Below are positions 34,155-42,439 of a stretch of DNA of 64,000 nt, piece after piece. The stretch lies in the NCBI GenBank assembly GCA_964556255.1, contig CAZKVQ010000003.1, forward strand, positions 1-64,000, given 5' to 3'. Position numbers and translations under genes: made by a program. The DNA is from JACJWR01 sp964556255 (GTDB taxonomy: Bacteria > Actinomycetota > Actinomycetes > S36-B12 > UBA10799). The stretch's first letter is position 1. Each line of letters starts with the position of its first letter. The notes below the pieces were generated by a model, which worked only from the letters and a program-made list of their open reading frames with translations, did no database searches and was not told the DNA's origin.

Positions 34155-35333
34155 GTGGACTTTTTACTTGCCACGGTCGTGGTCCTGATCGCTTTGGCGC
34201 TGATCTTCGACTTCACGAACGGCTTCCATGACGCCGCCAACTCGGTTGCCACCGTCGTTGCTACCCGCTCGCTACCGGCCAAGTGGGCCCCTGCGTTCGC
34301 GGCCTTCTTCAACTTCCTCGCCTATTTCGTGGTCGGTACTGCGGTCGCGAGCACGATCGCCAAAACCGTGAAATCGGAGTATGCCGGGGTGGCGGTGGTG
34401 TTTGCTGCGCTATTTGCGGCCGTCGCCTGGAACTTCATCACCTGGCACGTTGGTATGCCTTCGTCGTCAAGTCACGCGATTGTCGGGGGTCTGGTCGGCG
34501 CGGGAATCGCTGCGGGCGGCGTGAAGGCGATCTCTTGGAGCAGCGTGGAGAAGGCGGCAGTCGGTATCGTCGCGTCGCCGGCGGTGGCGATCGCAGTGGC
34601 CTTCGTTGCCATGTATGTGATCTTCGGGATACAGCGGCTCTTCAAGTGGCATGACAACCACCCTGTGTTCAAGGGGCTGCAGGTTGTGGCGGCCGGGGCA
34701 CTGTCGTTCGGCCACGGCGCTAATGACGCGCAGAAGACGATGGGCGTGGTCGCAGCTCTGCTGTTGGGCGCCGGCTATACGACAGCTGGCAAGGGCGGTG
34801 CCATCACCGTGCCAGAGTGGGTGGCGCTTTCGGCATACGGAGCAATCGCGTTGGGCACCCTCTGGGGCGGTTGGAAGATCATCGAGACGATGGGTCTGAA
34901 GATCACGACCCTGCATGCGAACTCCGGTGCGGCAGCCAACATAGGTGCCTCGACCGCCATCTTCGGCGCCACCGCCCTCGGCGCTCCCATCTCGACCACC
35001 CACGCCGCAGCCAGCTCCGTCGTCGGTGCCGGTGTGGCCTCCGGCAAGGGCGCCAACTGGCGGGTGGTGGGCGAGATGGTGCTCGCGTGGATCTTCACTG
35101 TCCCCGCCGCTGCCGCCATCGCCTTCGTGGTCTACTGGCTCACCCAGATGCCCACGGTCCTGTCCTGGATCGCGGTGGGCATCGTCGTGGTCGGCTTCGG
35201 TATCTGGGTCGCCTGGGCCGTGCGTCACACGGTCCACGCCGCCGACGTGGAGGCCGAGATTCCCTCGGAGGAGGAACTCGACGTGCTCGAGCCCATGGGT
35301 CCGCACCTGCGCGGTGGCGGCCCGGTCGAGTGA
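34155..35333 (+). CDS. pit: Low-affinity inorganic phosphate transporter, Pit family
   Basis: 392-aa membrane permease with about 10 helices. Both copies of the Pit signature are present: FDFTNGFHDAANSVATVVAT near the N terminus and LSFGHGANDAQKTMGVVAALL in the second half, as expected from the internal repeat of the family. It imports metal-phosphate in symport with protons. PhoP-box-like repeats upstream suggest control by phosphate status; in actinomycetes PhoP can activate or repress pit genes. Start GTG at 34155 puts the first helix at once; only a weak ribosome site is visible. The acidic tail EIPSEEELDVLEP is cytosolic. Confidence 0.93.
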   Translation: MDFLLATVVVLIALALIFDFTNGFHDAANSVATVVATRSLPAKWAPAFAAFFNFLAYFVVGTAVASTIAKTVKSEYAGVAVVFAALFAAVAWNFITWHVGMPSSSSHAIVGGLVGAGIAAGGVKAISWSSVEKAAVGIVASPAVAIAVAFVAMYVIFGIQRLFKWHDNHPVFKGLQVVAAGALSFGHGANDAQKTMGVVAALLLGAGYTTAGKGGAITVPEWVALSAYGAIALGTLWGGWKIIETMGLKITTLHANSGAAANIGASTAIFGATALGAPISTTHAAASSVVGAGVASGKGANWRVVGEMVLAWIFTVPAAAAIAFVVYWLTQMPTVLSWIAVGIVVVGFGIWVAWAVRHTVHAADVEAEIPSEEELDVLEPMGPHLRGGGPVE

Positions 35334-35374
35334 CAGCGCCCCGCCGCGAGCGACCGACGCCCAGGCCACCGTCG

Positions 35375-35836
35375 TCAACGGTCGCGTCGACGTCGCCACG
35401 CCATCCAGGCGCCGGTCGACCATAGCGCCCACACCACGAAGACGGGTTGGAAGAGCAGCCGTACCGCGCGGGTGAGGTCGGAGTCCAGGCCGAAGGCATC
35501 CGTACGGGTGAGTAACTGCGAGATGTTGCCGGGAAGGACGGCTACGAAGAAGATCGCCACCACCCAACCCACGGCCGCGCGGTGCTTCGGAAGCGCCACG
35601 AGGGCCCCTGCCAGCAGTAGTTCCACCGCACCGGAAACCGCCACCACCGCCCGTGGTGCGGGCATCCACGGCGGAACCTGCGCGAGGAACTCCGAAGCAG
35701 CGATGAAGTGCCCGATGCCGGCAACGGCGAGGAACGCCGCCAACAACCAGCGGCCGGCCGTTCGTAGGGCATCGGCGTCGGACGACGGGGCGGTCTCGAA
35801 TGGCGGTGGCGTCACCGGCGGGACGCTATCACCCAC
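35375..35836 (-). CDS. DoxX-like small membrane protein
   Basis: 153-aa protein with four hydrophobic helices (about 27-46, 60-82, 87-105 and 120-142) and the DoxX-type first helix GRWLLAAFLAVAGIGHFI followed by a Pro-rich loop and a small-residue helix. DoxX-like proteins are associated with redox stress, but this branch is uncharacterised. The gene is divergent from the hydrogenase locus (159 nt between starts) and convergent with pit (41 nt). A proline-rich 20-residue N terminus is cytosolic; the GTG start is not backed by a ribosome site. Confidence 0.75.
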   Translation of the reverse strand: MGDSVPPVTPPPFETAPSSDADALRTAGRWLLAAFLAVAGIGHFIAASEFLAQVPPWMPAPRAVVAVSGAVELLLAGALVALPKHRAAVGWVVAIFFVAVLPGNISQLLTRTDAFGLDSDLTRAVRLLFQPVFVVWALWSTGAWMAWRRRRDR

Positions 35837-35995
35837 GACCTAGCGCCCCTGCGCGTTGCTCGAACGCGGATGGCGCGGTTGCACACATACCAAACCGGGT
35901 TCGTCGTTGAACCTTCCTTCGTCTGGCCACTTCCACTATTGTCCGAAGGGTCCGAGCCAGTTCGTGACAGCGCCCACGAAAGAAGGGTGAGGCAA
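35837..35995 (+). promoter_or_regulatory. Presumed promoter region of the hydrogenase locus
   Basis: Intergenic region before the first hydrogenase gene. TATTGT at 35936-35941 is a possible -10 hexamer about 55 nt before the start codon. No clear -35 or operator is visible. Confidence 0.35.
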
Positions 35996-36523
35996 TTGAC
36001 CGTCAATCCGGATGTACCTACGGATACCGACGCCCTAGCCGCGATGCTCGCGGACCCCGAGATCCGCGAGTCGTTGGCGGTCATCGTCGCGAATGCTCCC
36101 ACGCTCGCGGCACTGGCCTCGATGTCGACAGCGTTGCTGCAGCGGGGACCCGAGATCACCGACAACGTGAACCAACTCGTCGACCAGTTGCGCGATGAGT
36201 CCCAGGGGGGTGGTCCCGGGTCACTCTCGACCACGATCACGAACCTGCGCGACCTGGCGCCGCTAACTGAGGCCTTGGCGGCCCGCCGCGAAACCATCGC
36301 CGGCTTCCTCGACTCGCCCATTCTGCAGCCCGAGATCGTCGACGTCGTCGGGAAACTGGGCGAGTCCGCGCTCGAGGCCGACAAGGCCACCCGTGGCCGG
36401 CAAGTAGACGTCGGCGGCGTGCTGGCGATCATGAGGCAACTCAAGAATCCGGACGTGCAGGAGACGCTCGCCTTCGTGTTCGAATTCGCGAAACTGTTCG
36501 GTTCCCGTCAGCGGGGTGGGTGA
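35996..36523 (+). CDS. DUF1641 protein, candidate hydrogenase scaffold (HucM-like)
   Basis: 175-aa soluble protein. The last 45 residues (VGGVLAIMRQLKNPDVQETL and FAKLFG) match DUF1641; the rest is helical with heptad-like stretches. It opens the group 2a hydrogenase locus. In mycobacterial Huc a protein of similar size encoded next to the small subunit, HucM, forms the helical tube that joins hydrogenase units and guides quinone, and this gene holds a comparable place; orthology is inferred, not shown. TTG at 35996 is chosen because AGAAGGG lies 8 nt upstream; a GTG at 35987 lies inside that site. It is 7 nt from the hypA-hypB fusion. Confidence 0.68.
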   Translation: MTVNPDVPTDTDALAAMLADPEIRESLAVIVANAPTLAALASMSTALLQRGPEITDNVNQLVDQLRDESQGGGPGSLSTTITNLRDLAPLTEALAARRETIAGFLDSPILQPEIVDVVGKLGESALEADKATRGRQVDVGGVLAIMRQLKNPDVQETLAFVFEFAKLFGSRQRGG

Positions 36524-36530
36524 CCGGCGG

Positions 36531-37580
36531 ATGCACGAACTCTCGATCGCGCATGCCGTGATCGCAACCGTGGTCGACGCCCTGCCGCCTGAGGCCGAGC
36601 GCGTCACTTCGGTGCGGCTGCGGATCGGGGAACTTTCGGGGGTAGTCCCGGCGGCGCTGGAGTTTGCGTTCGACGTGGCAGCCGCAGATACGCCTGTGGC
36701 CGGAGCGGAGCTGGTCATCGAATCCGCCCCCATCGTCATCGATTGCCCGAAGTGTGGGCCGGGGCAGCTGAGGGACGCCAGGGATTTCCGATGTCCTGGT
36801 TGCGGGGATCTGTGCGGTGACGTGGTGGGCGGAAAGGAACTGGACATCCTTGACGTCACCTTCGACTCGGCTGGCGATCGTGCGGCAAGTTCCGAGGAGC
36901 TACGTGAGGGCGTGCTCGCCAAGAACGACTTGTTGGCCGAAGGTTTGCGTGCGCGCTACGCGGCGAGCGGCGTCCGGGTGAGTAACTGGGTATCGAGCCC
37001 GGGGTCAGGCAAGACGGCCCTGCTTGAGGCCCTGCTGGCCGCGGCGGTGGCCCGCGGGCTGGGCGCTGCCAGCCTCGTGGGCGACTGCGCCACCGACAAT
37101 GACGCCAAGCGCCTCGCCCGATCCGGCGCCGTCACCCGCCAAATCGTCACCGACGGAATGTGCCACCTCGAGTCACAGATGATTTCGGGCCATCTGGAGG
37201 GCTGGAACCTCGACGACTTCGATCTGCTCGTCATCGAGAACGTCGGCAACTTGGTGTGCCCCACCGCCTACGACCTGGGCGAGGACACCCGGGTGGCGCT
37301 GCTTTCCGTCACCGAGGGCGAGGACAAGCCGCTGAAGTACCCCAAGCTCTTCCACTCCGCCGACGTCGTGGTCATCACCAAGACCGACATCGCCGAGGCC
37401 GTCGAGTGGGACCGGCAAGCTGCCCTTGACGCGGTGAGGTCGGTCAATCCAGACGCCCGCATCATCGAGACTTCCGCGCGTAACGGTGAGGGGGTTCTCC
37501 AACTCCTGGAGACCCTGCTCGCCACCCCCGAGTACGACAGTTTCACCCGACCCGAAGTTCAACTCCAGGAGGCACCGTGA
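36531..37580 (+). CDS. hypAB: HypA-HypB fusion, nickel insertion protein
   Basis: 349-aa single chain joining two hydrogenase maturation factors that are normally separate. Residues 1-112 are HypA: MHELSIAHAV with the Ni-binding His2, and a zinc site from C72, C75, C88 and C91. After a short linker (113-127), HypB runs to the end: VLAKNDLLAEGLRARY, P-loop SSPGSGKTALLE (K161), GDCATDNDAKRL, the metal site C211-H212 in GMCHLESQM, IENVGNLVCP and a TKTD base-recognition motif. HypA delivers Ni and the HypB GTPase drives its insertion into the large subunit. ATG 36531 is required for His2. The stop overlaps the small-subunit start (GTGA). Confidence 0.93.
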   Translation: MHELSIAHAVIATVVDALPPEAERVTSVRLRIGELSGVVPAALEFAFDVAAADTPVAGAELVIESAPIVIDCPKCGPGQLRDARDFRCPGCGDLCGDVVGGKELDILDVTFDSAGDRAASSEELREGVLAKNDLLAEGLRARYAASGVRVSNWVSSPGSGKTALLEALLAAAVARGLGAASLVGDCATDNDAKRLARSGAVTRQIVTDGMCHLESQMISGHLEGWNLDDFDLLVIENVGNLVCPTAYDLGEDTRVALLSVTEGEDKPLKYPKLFHSADVVVITKTDIAEAVEWDRQAALDAVRSVNPDARIIETSARNGEGVLQLLETLLATPEYDSFTRPEVQLQEAP

Positions 37581-38551
37581 CATCCGTGCTTTGGTTCCAA
37601 GGCGGCGCTTGTAGTGGCAACACCATGTCGTTCATCAACGCGGCCGAACCCTCAGTGGTGGACCTCATCGTCGACTTCGGGTTGGAGATCGTCTACCACC
37701 CGACGTTGTCGATGGAGATCGGCCAGGCCGCCCAGGACATCTTCTGGTCCTACGCCAAGGGCGAGAAGGAGATCGACATCTTCGTCTACGAGGGCACCGT
37801 CATCGAGGGGCCGGACGGGTCGGGTCGCTTCGACATGTTCGCGGGGCGCCCCATGAAGGACTGGATCGACGACATCGCGCCCAAGGCCGGGATCGTGGTG
37901 GCGATCGGCGACTGCGCCACCTGGGGTGGGCTGCCGGCCGTGCCGCCGAACCCGTCGGGTAGCCGCGGCATGCAGTTCGACCGCGGCGGCAAGCGCGGTG
38001 GCTATCTGGGGCCGGATTTCGTCAGCAAGCTCGGCTTGCCGGTCGTGAACATCCCCGGCTGCCCCGCGCACCCCGACTGGATCTCGCAAGTGATCGTCGC
38101 CCTGGCCGCGGGACGTGCCGCCGATCTGGCACTGGACGAACTCCAGCGACCCAGCACGTTCTTCACGTCCTTCACCCAGACGGGCTGCACCCGAGTGCAG
38201 TTCTTCACCTACAAGCAGGATCCGCCGTCCTTCGGTCAGGGAATGCGTACCGGCTGCCTCTTCTACGAGTACGGCTGCCGCGGTCCGATGACCCACTCGT
38301 CGTGCAACCGCATCCTGTGGAACCGGCAGTCCTCCAAGACACGTGCCGGTCACCCGTGCACCGGCTGCACGGAGCCTGGCTTCCCCTTCGGCGACCTGGA
38401 GTTGGGGACGGTGTTCAAGACCCAGAAGGTGGCTGGCGTCATCCCCAAGGACGAGCCGGCGGGGATGGACTCGGGCTCCTACATGGCCCTGGCCGGGCTG
38501 TCGCGGGCGGTCGCGCCCAAGTGGTCCAAAGAAGAGATGTTCGTGGTCTGA
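37577..38551 (+). CDS. hucS: [NiFe]-hydrogenase small subunit, group 2a (Huc type)
   Basis: 324-aa iron-sulfur subunit that carries electrons away from the H2-splitting site. It has no Tat signal, as expected for cytosolic group 2a enzymes. Nine Cys can bind clusters. The proximal set is C12, C113 and C162; the usual second Cys is N15 (GACSGNT). The distal set is C204, C227 and C234, with the usual His replaced by Q201. The medial set is C243, C261 and C264. Three ligands per site fits the three [3Fe-4S] clusters reported for mycobacterial Huc. GTG 37577 overlaps the hypAB stop and is preceded by AGGAGG. Confidence 0.95.
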   Translation: MTSVLWFQGGACSGNTMSFINAAEPSVVDLIVDFGLEIVYHPTLSMEIGQAAQDIFWSYAKGEKEIDIFVYEGTVIEGPDGSGRFDMFAGRPMKDWIDDIAPKAGIVVAIGDCATWGGLPAVPPNPSGSRGMQFDRGGKRGGYLGPDFVSKLGLPVVNIPGCPAHPDWISQVIVALAAGRAADLALDELQRPSTFFTSFTQTGCTRVQFFTYKQDPPSFGQGMRTGCLFYEYGCRGPMTHSSCNRILWNRQSSKTRAGHPCTGCTEPGFPFGDLELGTVFKTQKVAGVIPKDEPAGMDSGSYMALAGLSRAVAPKWSKEEMFVV

Positions 38552-38600
38552 ACCACTCCCACCCAATCCAACGTCTGCCACGCAAGAGGAGCGAACTTAC

Positions 38601-40205
38601 ATGACCACGATGGACCTCAACGTCAGCCCGCTGGGCCAGGTCGAGGGTGATCTCGACGTCCGGGTGAAGATCACCGACGGCGTTGTTTCCGACGCCTGGA
38701 CCGAAGCAGCGATGTTCCGCGGCTTCGAGATAATCCTGAAGGGCAAGGACCCGCAGGCCGGTCTGATCATGACGCCGCGCATCTGCGGTATCTGTGGCGG
38801 CAGCCACCTCTACAAGGCGTGCTACGCACTCGATACCGCCTGGGGTACCTACGTTCCACCGAACGCCACCAGGGTGCGTAACATCGCGCAGGCCTGCGAG
38901 ACCTTGCAGAGCATCCCGCGCTGGTTCTACGCGATCATGGGTCCGGACCTGACGGCATCCCAATACGCAGGTGCGCCGTCCTACGAGGAGGTGGCACGCC
39001 GATTCGCACCGTACGTCGGCGCGAGCTATCAGACGGGCGTAACGCTGTCGCAGCTGCCGGTTGAGGTCTATGCGATCTTCGGTGGTCAGTGGCCGCACTC
39101 GTCCTTCATGATTCCCGGCGGCGTGATGAGTGCGCCGACACTGTCGGATGTCACCCGGTCGATCTCGATCCTGGAGCACTGGGGGCGCGAGTGGCTGGAG
39201 GGGCAGTGGCTCGGTTGTTCCGTGGACCGCTGGCTCGAGAACAAGAACTGGGACGACATCCTCGCCTGGATGGATGAGAACGAATCGCAGCACAACAGCG
39301 ACTGCGCCGTCTTCATCCGGTGGGCTCAGGAGATCGGGCTCGACAAGTACGGCGAGGGATACGGCAACTACCTGGCCACCGGGACGTTCCTCAACCCCGA
39401 GCTCTACACGAATCCGACGGTCGAGGGCCGCAACGCCGCCCTGCAGTCACGCTCCGGGATCTACGCCGGCGGAACGTGGTTCGACTTCGACCAGGCACGG
39501 GTCACTGAAGACATCACCCACTCCTTCTACCGGGGCACCGGTTCGCGGCATCCCTGGGACGGTGTCACCGACCCGATCGATCCTGCCGACGGAGCATCGC
39601 AGGGCAAGTACACCTGGGCCAAGGCTCCCCGCTACGAGGTGCCCGATCTCGGCTTCGTGCCGTTGGAGGTCGGTCCGTTGGCGCGGCAGATGATCGCGGC
39701 CCGACCAGATGCGGCGGATTTCCAGGACTCCGACCAGTTGATCAAGAACGTCGTCGACCAACTCGGTCCCAACGTCCTGACCCGGGTACTGGCACGGGTG
39801 CACGAGGCGCCCAAGTACTTCAAGTACGTGATGACATGGCTCAACGAACTCGATCTGCATGAGGACTTCTACGCCAAGCCGGCCGAACCCGAGTCCGGTA
39901 AGGGGTTCGGCTCAACCGAGGCGGCGCGTGGGGCACTGTCCGACTGGATCGTGCTCGAGAACGGCAAAATCGCCAACTACCAGGTGATCACGCCGACGGC
40001 CTGGAACATCGGTCCCCGCGACGGCAACGACGTCCTTGGGCCGATGGAGAAGGCCTTCCTCGGTACCCCCATCACCAATCCGGATTTCCCGGTTGAACTG
40101 GGTCAGGTGGCGCACAGCTACGACTCCTGCCTGGTCTGCACGGTCCACGCCTACGACGGCAAGACCGGTCGCGAACTGGCGAAGTTCCGCATGGGTGGGG
40201 GCTGA
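38601..40205 (+). CDS. hucL: [NiFe]-hydrogenase large subunit, group 2a (Huc type)
   Basis: 534-aa catalytic subunit. The Ni-Fe site ligands are the two CxxC pairs: C62/C65 in RICGICGGSH and C510/C513 in DSCLVCTVH. The 18 residues after H516 (AYDGKTGRELAKFRMGGG) are the tail that the maturation protease removes. The L1 and L2 patterns, the absence of a signal peptide and the YDGKTGREL tail place it in group 2a, high-affinity uptake enzymes able to use atmospheric H2 in mycobacteria. The ATG at 38601 has AGAGGAG upstream; 49 nt separate it from hucS. Its end overlaps the protease gene by 11 nt. Confidence 0.96.
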   Translation: MTTMDLNVSPLGQVEGDLDVRVKITDGVVSDAWTEAAMFRGFEIILKGKDPQAGLIMTPRICGICGGSHLYKACYALDTAWGTYVPPNATRVRNIAQACETLQSIPRWFYAIMGPDLTASQYAGAPSYEEVARRFAPYVGASYQTGVTLSQLPVEVYAIFGGQWPHSSFMIPGGVMSAPTLSDVTRSISILEHWGREWLEGQWLGCSVDRWLENKNWDDILAWMDENESQHNSDCAVFIRWAQEIGLDKYGEGYGNYLATGTFLNPELYTNPTVEGRNAALQSRSGIYAGGTWFDFDQARVTEDITHSFYRGTGSRHPWDGVTDPIDPADGASQGKYTWAKAPRYEVPDLGFVPLEVGPLARQMIAARPDAADFQDSDQLIKNVVDQLGPNVLTRVLARVHEAPKYFKYVMTWLNELDLHEDFYAKPAEPESGKGFGSTEAARGALSDWIVLENGKIANYQVITPTAWNIGPRDGNDVLGPMEKAFLGTPITNPDFPVELGQVAHSYDSCLVCTVHAYDGKTGRELAKFRMGGG

Positions 40206-40701
40206 CGTCGGCGGGTTGCCCCCTGCCGAGCCGTCGTCGGTCGTCATCGTCGGATGCGGCAATCTGATTCGAGGCGATGACGCGGCCGGACCGGTGTTGG
40301 TGCGGTTGCTCGCCGATGTCGACCTGCCGCCCGGAGTGCGACTCATCGACGGCGGCACGGCGGGTATGGATGTTGCGTTCGCAATGCGAGGGGCCGACCG
40401 TGCCATCGTCGTCGATGCCTCCCGAGTCGGGGTTCCACCCGGAACGGTGCACCGGGTACCCGGGGAGGAACTCACCGACCTCGAGCCGCCCACCGGCAAC
40501 CTCCACCGTTTCCGTTGGGATCAGGCCTTGGGCTTCGCCCAGTGGTTACTGAAGGACGACTACCCGGACGACGTCACTGTCTGGCTCGTCGAGGGTTCCT
40601 CCTTCGAGCCGGGGGCCCCTCTCACCCCCGACGTGCAGGCGGCGATCGAGCGGGTCGCCGCCGAGATCGTCGCCGAGTTGACGCAGACGGTGCAGCCATG
40701 A
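40195..40701 (+). CDS. Hydrogenase maturation endopeptidase (HycI/HybD family)
   Basis: 168-aa protease that trims the large-subunit tail once Ni is in place. It has the family opening VVIVGCGNLIRGDDAAGPVL (metal ligand in the RGDD acidic pair), the second acidic site in LIDGGTAGMD, the ADRAIVVDA strand, and a His in GNLHRF near the third-ligand position. The GTG at 40195 overlaps the hucL stop and gives the glycine-rich strand a normal N terminus; a TTG at 40216 is an alternative. It should recognise only the large subunit encoded just upstream, as these proteases are substrate-specific. Confidence 0.9.
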   Translation: MGADVGGLPPAEPSSVVIVGCGNLIRGDDAAGPVLVRLLADVDLPPGVRLIDGGTAGMDVAFAMRGADRAIVVDASRVGVPPGTVHRVPGEELTDLEPPTGNLHRFRWDQALGFAQWLLKDDYPDDVTVWLVEGSSFEPGAPLTPDVQAAIERVAAEIVAELTQTVQP

Positions 40702-40742
40702 AAACCGATCGGGCGACCTTCGCCGTGGTTGGATTGTGACCC

Positions 40743-42038
40743 GTGACCACAGCTGAGATTCCGGGGCCGCGACCCCAACCCATCGGCGCCCTGCCGTGGC
40801 CCGCCGGGATGTTGTTGATCCCACCCGTTGCGGGCGCGGACGAGGCTGCGGCGAAGCTGCTGCAGGGCCAATACCCAGATCCGTGGCCCACCGACCTGGC
40901 GTTCCTCGCCTGGGCGCTCGACGATGAACCGGCGAAGGCCGCCGCCACCCTCACCGGCGACGACCTGCTGTCCCGCTACAACCGAGCCGTGCTGCTCGGT
41001 GGCGATGACGCCTGGTCGGCATTGGCGCAGGAGACGTCGGGCGACATGCGGGCTCTGGTCGACACGTGCCGCTACTCCGTCGGACTGCTCGACGACCCCC
41101 CCGAGCTGGTGGGGGTCGACGGCGAAGTGGCAGCCGTCGTCCACAGCGCGAGGGCCTCAGCTGCGATTGAGCGTGGCGATCCCGGCCTTGCTGTCGAGGA
41201 GCTCACCGCCGGTGTGCGCGCCGCGGAAGAGGTTGGGAGCAATCTGCTCGCCGCGACCCTGCGCCTCACAGCAGCGGAGTTCCTGCGCGAGCGCCTGCAG
41301 GACCCGGCGGCGGCTGCCCGGCAGGCGGATGCCGCCCTGCAACAACTCCCTATGACGGCTGATCGGGAAGTCCGGGCGCAACTCCAGGTGACGCGAGCGC
41401 TGGCCCGGCAGGAATTGGCGGGCACCAATCGGGGCGCCCTGCTTGCCGTCGTGGCGGACCTCACCGAGGCCACGAAAGTGTTTCGCGAGGACAGTCATCC
41501 GGAACTCTTCGCCCTCTGCAACCATCAGTTGGCGCTGGCCTATCTGGTGATGCCGATGTCCAGCGAAGGTGATCGGATCCGGGTCGGGGTCGCGGTGAAT
41601 TCGCTGCGCGCTGCTTTGAAGGTATACACCCCAGAGACCCACCCGGTCGCCTGGGCGAGCAGCCAGGTCAATCTCGCGAACGCCTTGCAGTACCTGCCGA
41701 GCGTGCACCAGGAGAGCAACCTGGACGAGGCCGTCCAGCTGTACGAGGAAGTGCTGCAGGTGCGGGACGAGGCCCAGGATCCGTTGGGCTACGCCAGGCT
41801 GCTCGCCAATCAAGGCAACGCCCTCGGGCATCTCGGGGTGTTCGGCGATGCCCGGGTCAGGCTGGAACGTGCACAGTCGATCTTCCGGTCCATGGGCGAT
41901 GACGACTCGGCTGCCAGCGTCGCCGAGATCCTGGAGAGCCTGGGGGCCGCCGAGGCCGAGGCTCGGGCCGATGCCGCGGCCGGGTCGCCTTCCACGGCAG
42001 AGGTGTCAGGCGAATCCGACTCCCCAAGTGGTGGCTGA
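40743..42038 (+). CDS. TPR-like hydrogenase-locus protein
   Basis: 431-aa soluble, all-helical protein with tetratricopeptide-like repeats, clearest at about 255-400 (ALCNHQLALAYLVM, ASSQVNLANALQYLP, ARLLANQGNALGHLGVFGDA). The N-terminal 100 residues contain YPDPWPTDLAFLAWALDDEP, not a known domain. The C-terminal 30 residues are Ala/Ser-rich and probably disordered. It starts 41 nt after the protease and shares one base with the next gene, so it belongs to the hydrogenase operon. It probably serves as an assembly or docking factor for HucL or the mature complex; this is inference. Confidence 0.8.
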   Translation: MTTAEIPGPRPQPIGALPWPAGMLLIPPVAGADEAAAKLLQGQYPDPWPTDLAFLAWALDDEPAKAAATLTGDDLLSRYNRAVLLGGDDAWSALAQETSGDMRALVDTCRYSVGLLDDPPELVGVDGEVAAVVHSARASAAIERGDPGLAVEELTAGVRAAEEVGSNLLAATLRLTAAEFLRERLQDPAAAARQADAALQQLPMTADREVRAQLQVTRALARQELAGTNRGALLAVVADLTEATKVFREDSHPELFALCNHQLALAYLVMPMSSEGDRIRVGVAVNSLRAALKVYTPETHPVAWASSQVNLANALQYLPSVHQESNLDEAVQLYEEVLQVRDEAQDPLGYARLLANQGNALGHLGVFGDARVRLERAQSIFRSMGDDDSAASVAEILESLGAAEAEARADAAAGSPSTAEVSGESDSPSGG

Positions 42039-42397
42039 TGGAGCCCTTCCTCGCTGCTCAATTCGATGCCGTGCTCGCCGAGGCAACGGGCAACTTCACC
42101 GAGCGCATAGTTCACCGCTGCGGTGGCCCCGAGGCGGCGTTGGCGCAGCTGTCCGAGGATCCGGAGGGCGACGGTGTCCGGCGATCGGAGTTCGTGGCGG
42201 CCTTCTTCGAGGAGAACCTGCTGGACAACCCGGGTGGCTACTGCTTCGTCCTCGAGGCGTTGTCCCGCCGGACGGTCGCGGCGGATCCGGGTGGACCGGT
42301 GTCGCAGGTTCTGGCCCGTCTCGCCACCGCAGCCTTCGCCGATGTCCTGTCCGGACAGACATCCCAGTTGATTCAACGTCAGCAGTTCTACTCTTAG
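42038..42397 (+). CDS. Small hydrogenase-locus protein, function unknown
   Basis: 119-aa mostly helical soluble protein starting MEPFLAAQFDAVLAEATGNF. It holds two Cys (RCGGPEA and GGYCFVLE) that do not form a recognised metal motif. I do not recognise the family. The ATG overlaps the TPR stop (TGATG), and the Nfu-like gene follows 42 nt downstream, so it is surely part of the hydrogenase accessory set. Its size and place suggest a partner of the TPR or Nfu-like protein. Confidence 0.7.
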   Translation: MEPFLAAQFDAVLAEATGNFTERIVHRCGGPEAALAQLSEDPEGDGVRRSEFVAAFFEENLLDNPGGYCFVLEALSRRTVAADPGGPVSQVLARLATAAFADVLSGQTSQLIQRQQFYS

Positions 42398-42439
42398 CCC
42401 AGCCAGCCCGCCCAGCCCGTCGCCAGCCGGAGGAGCACC

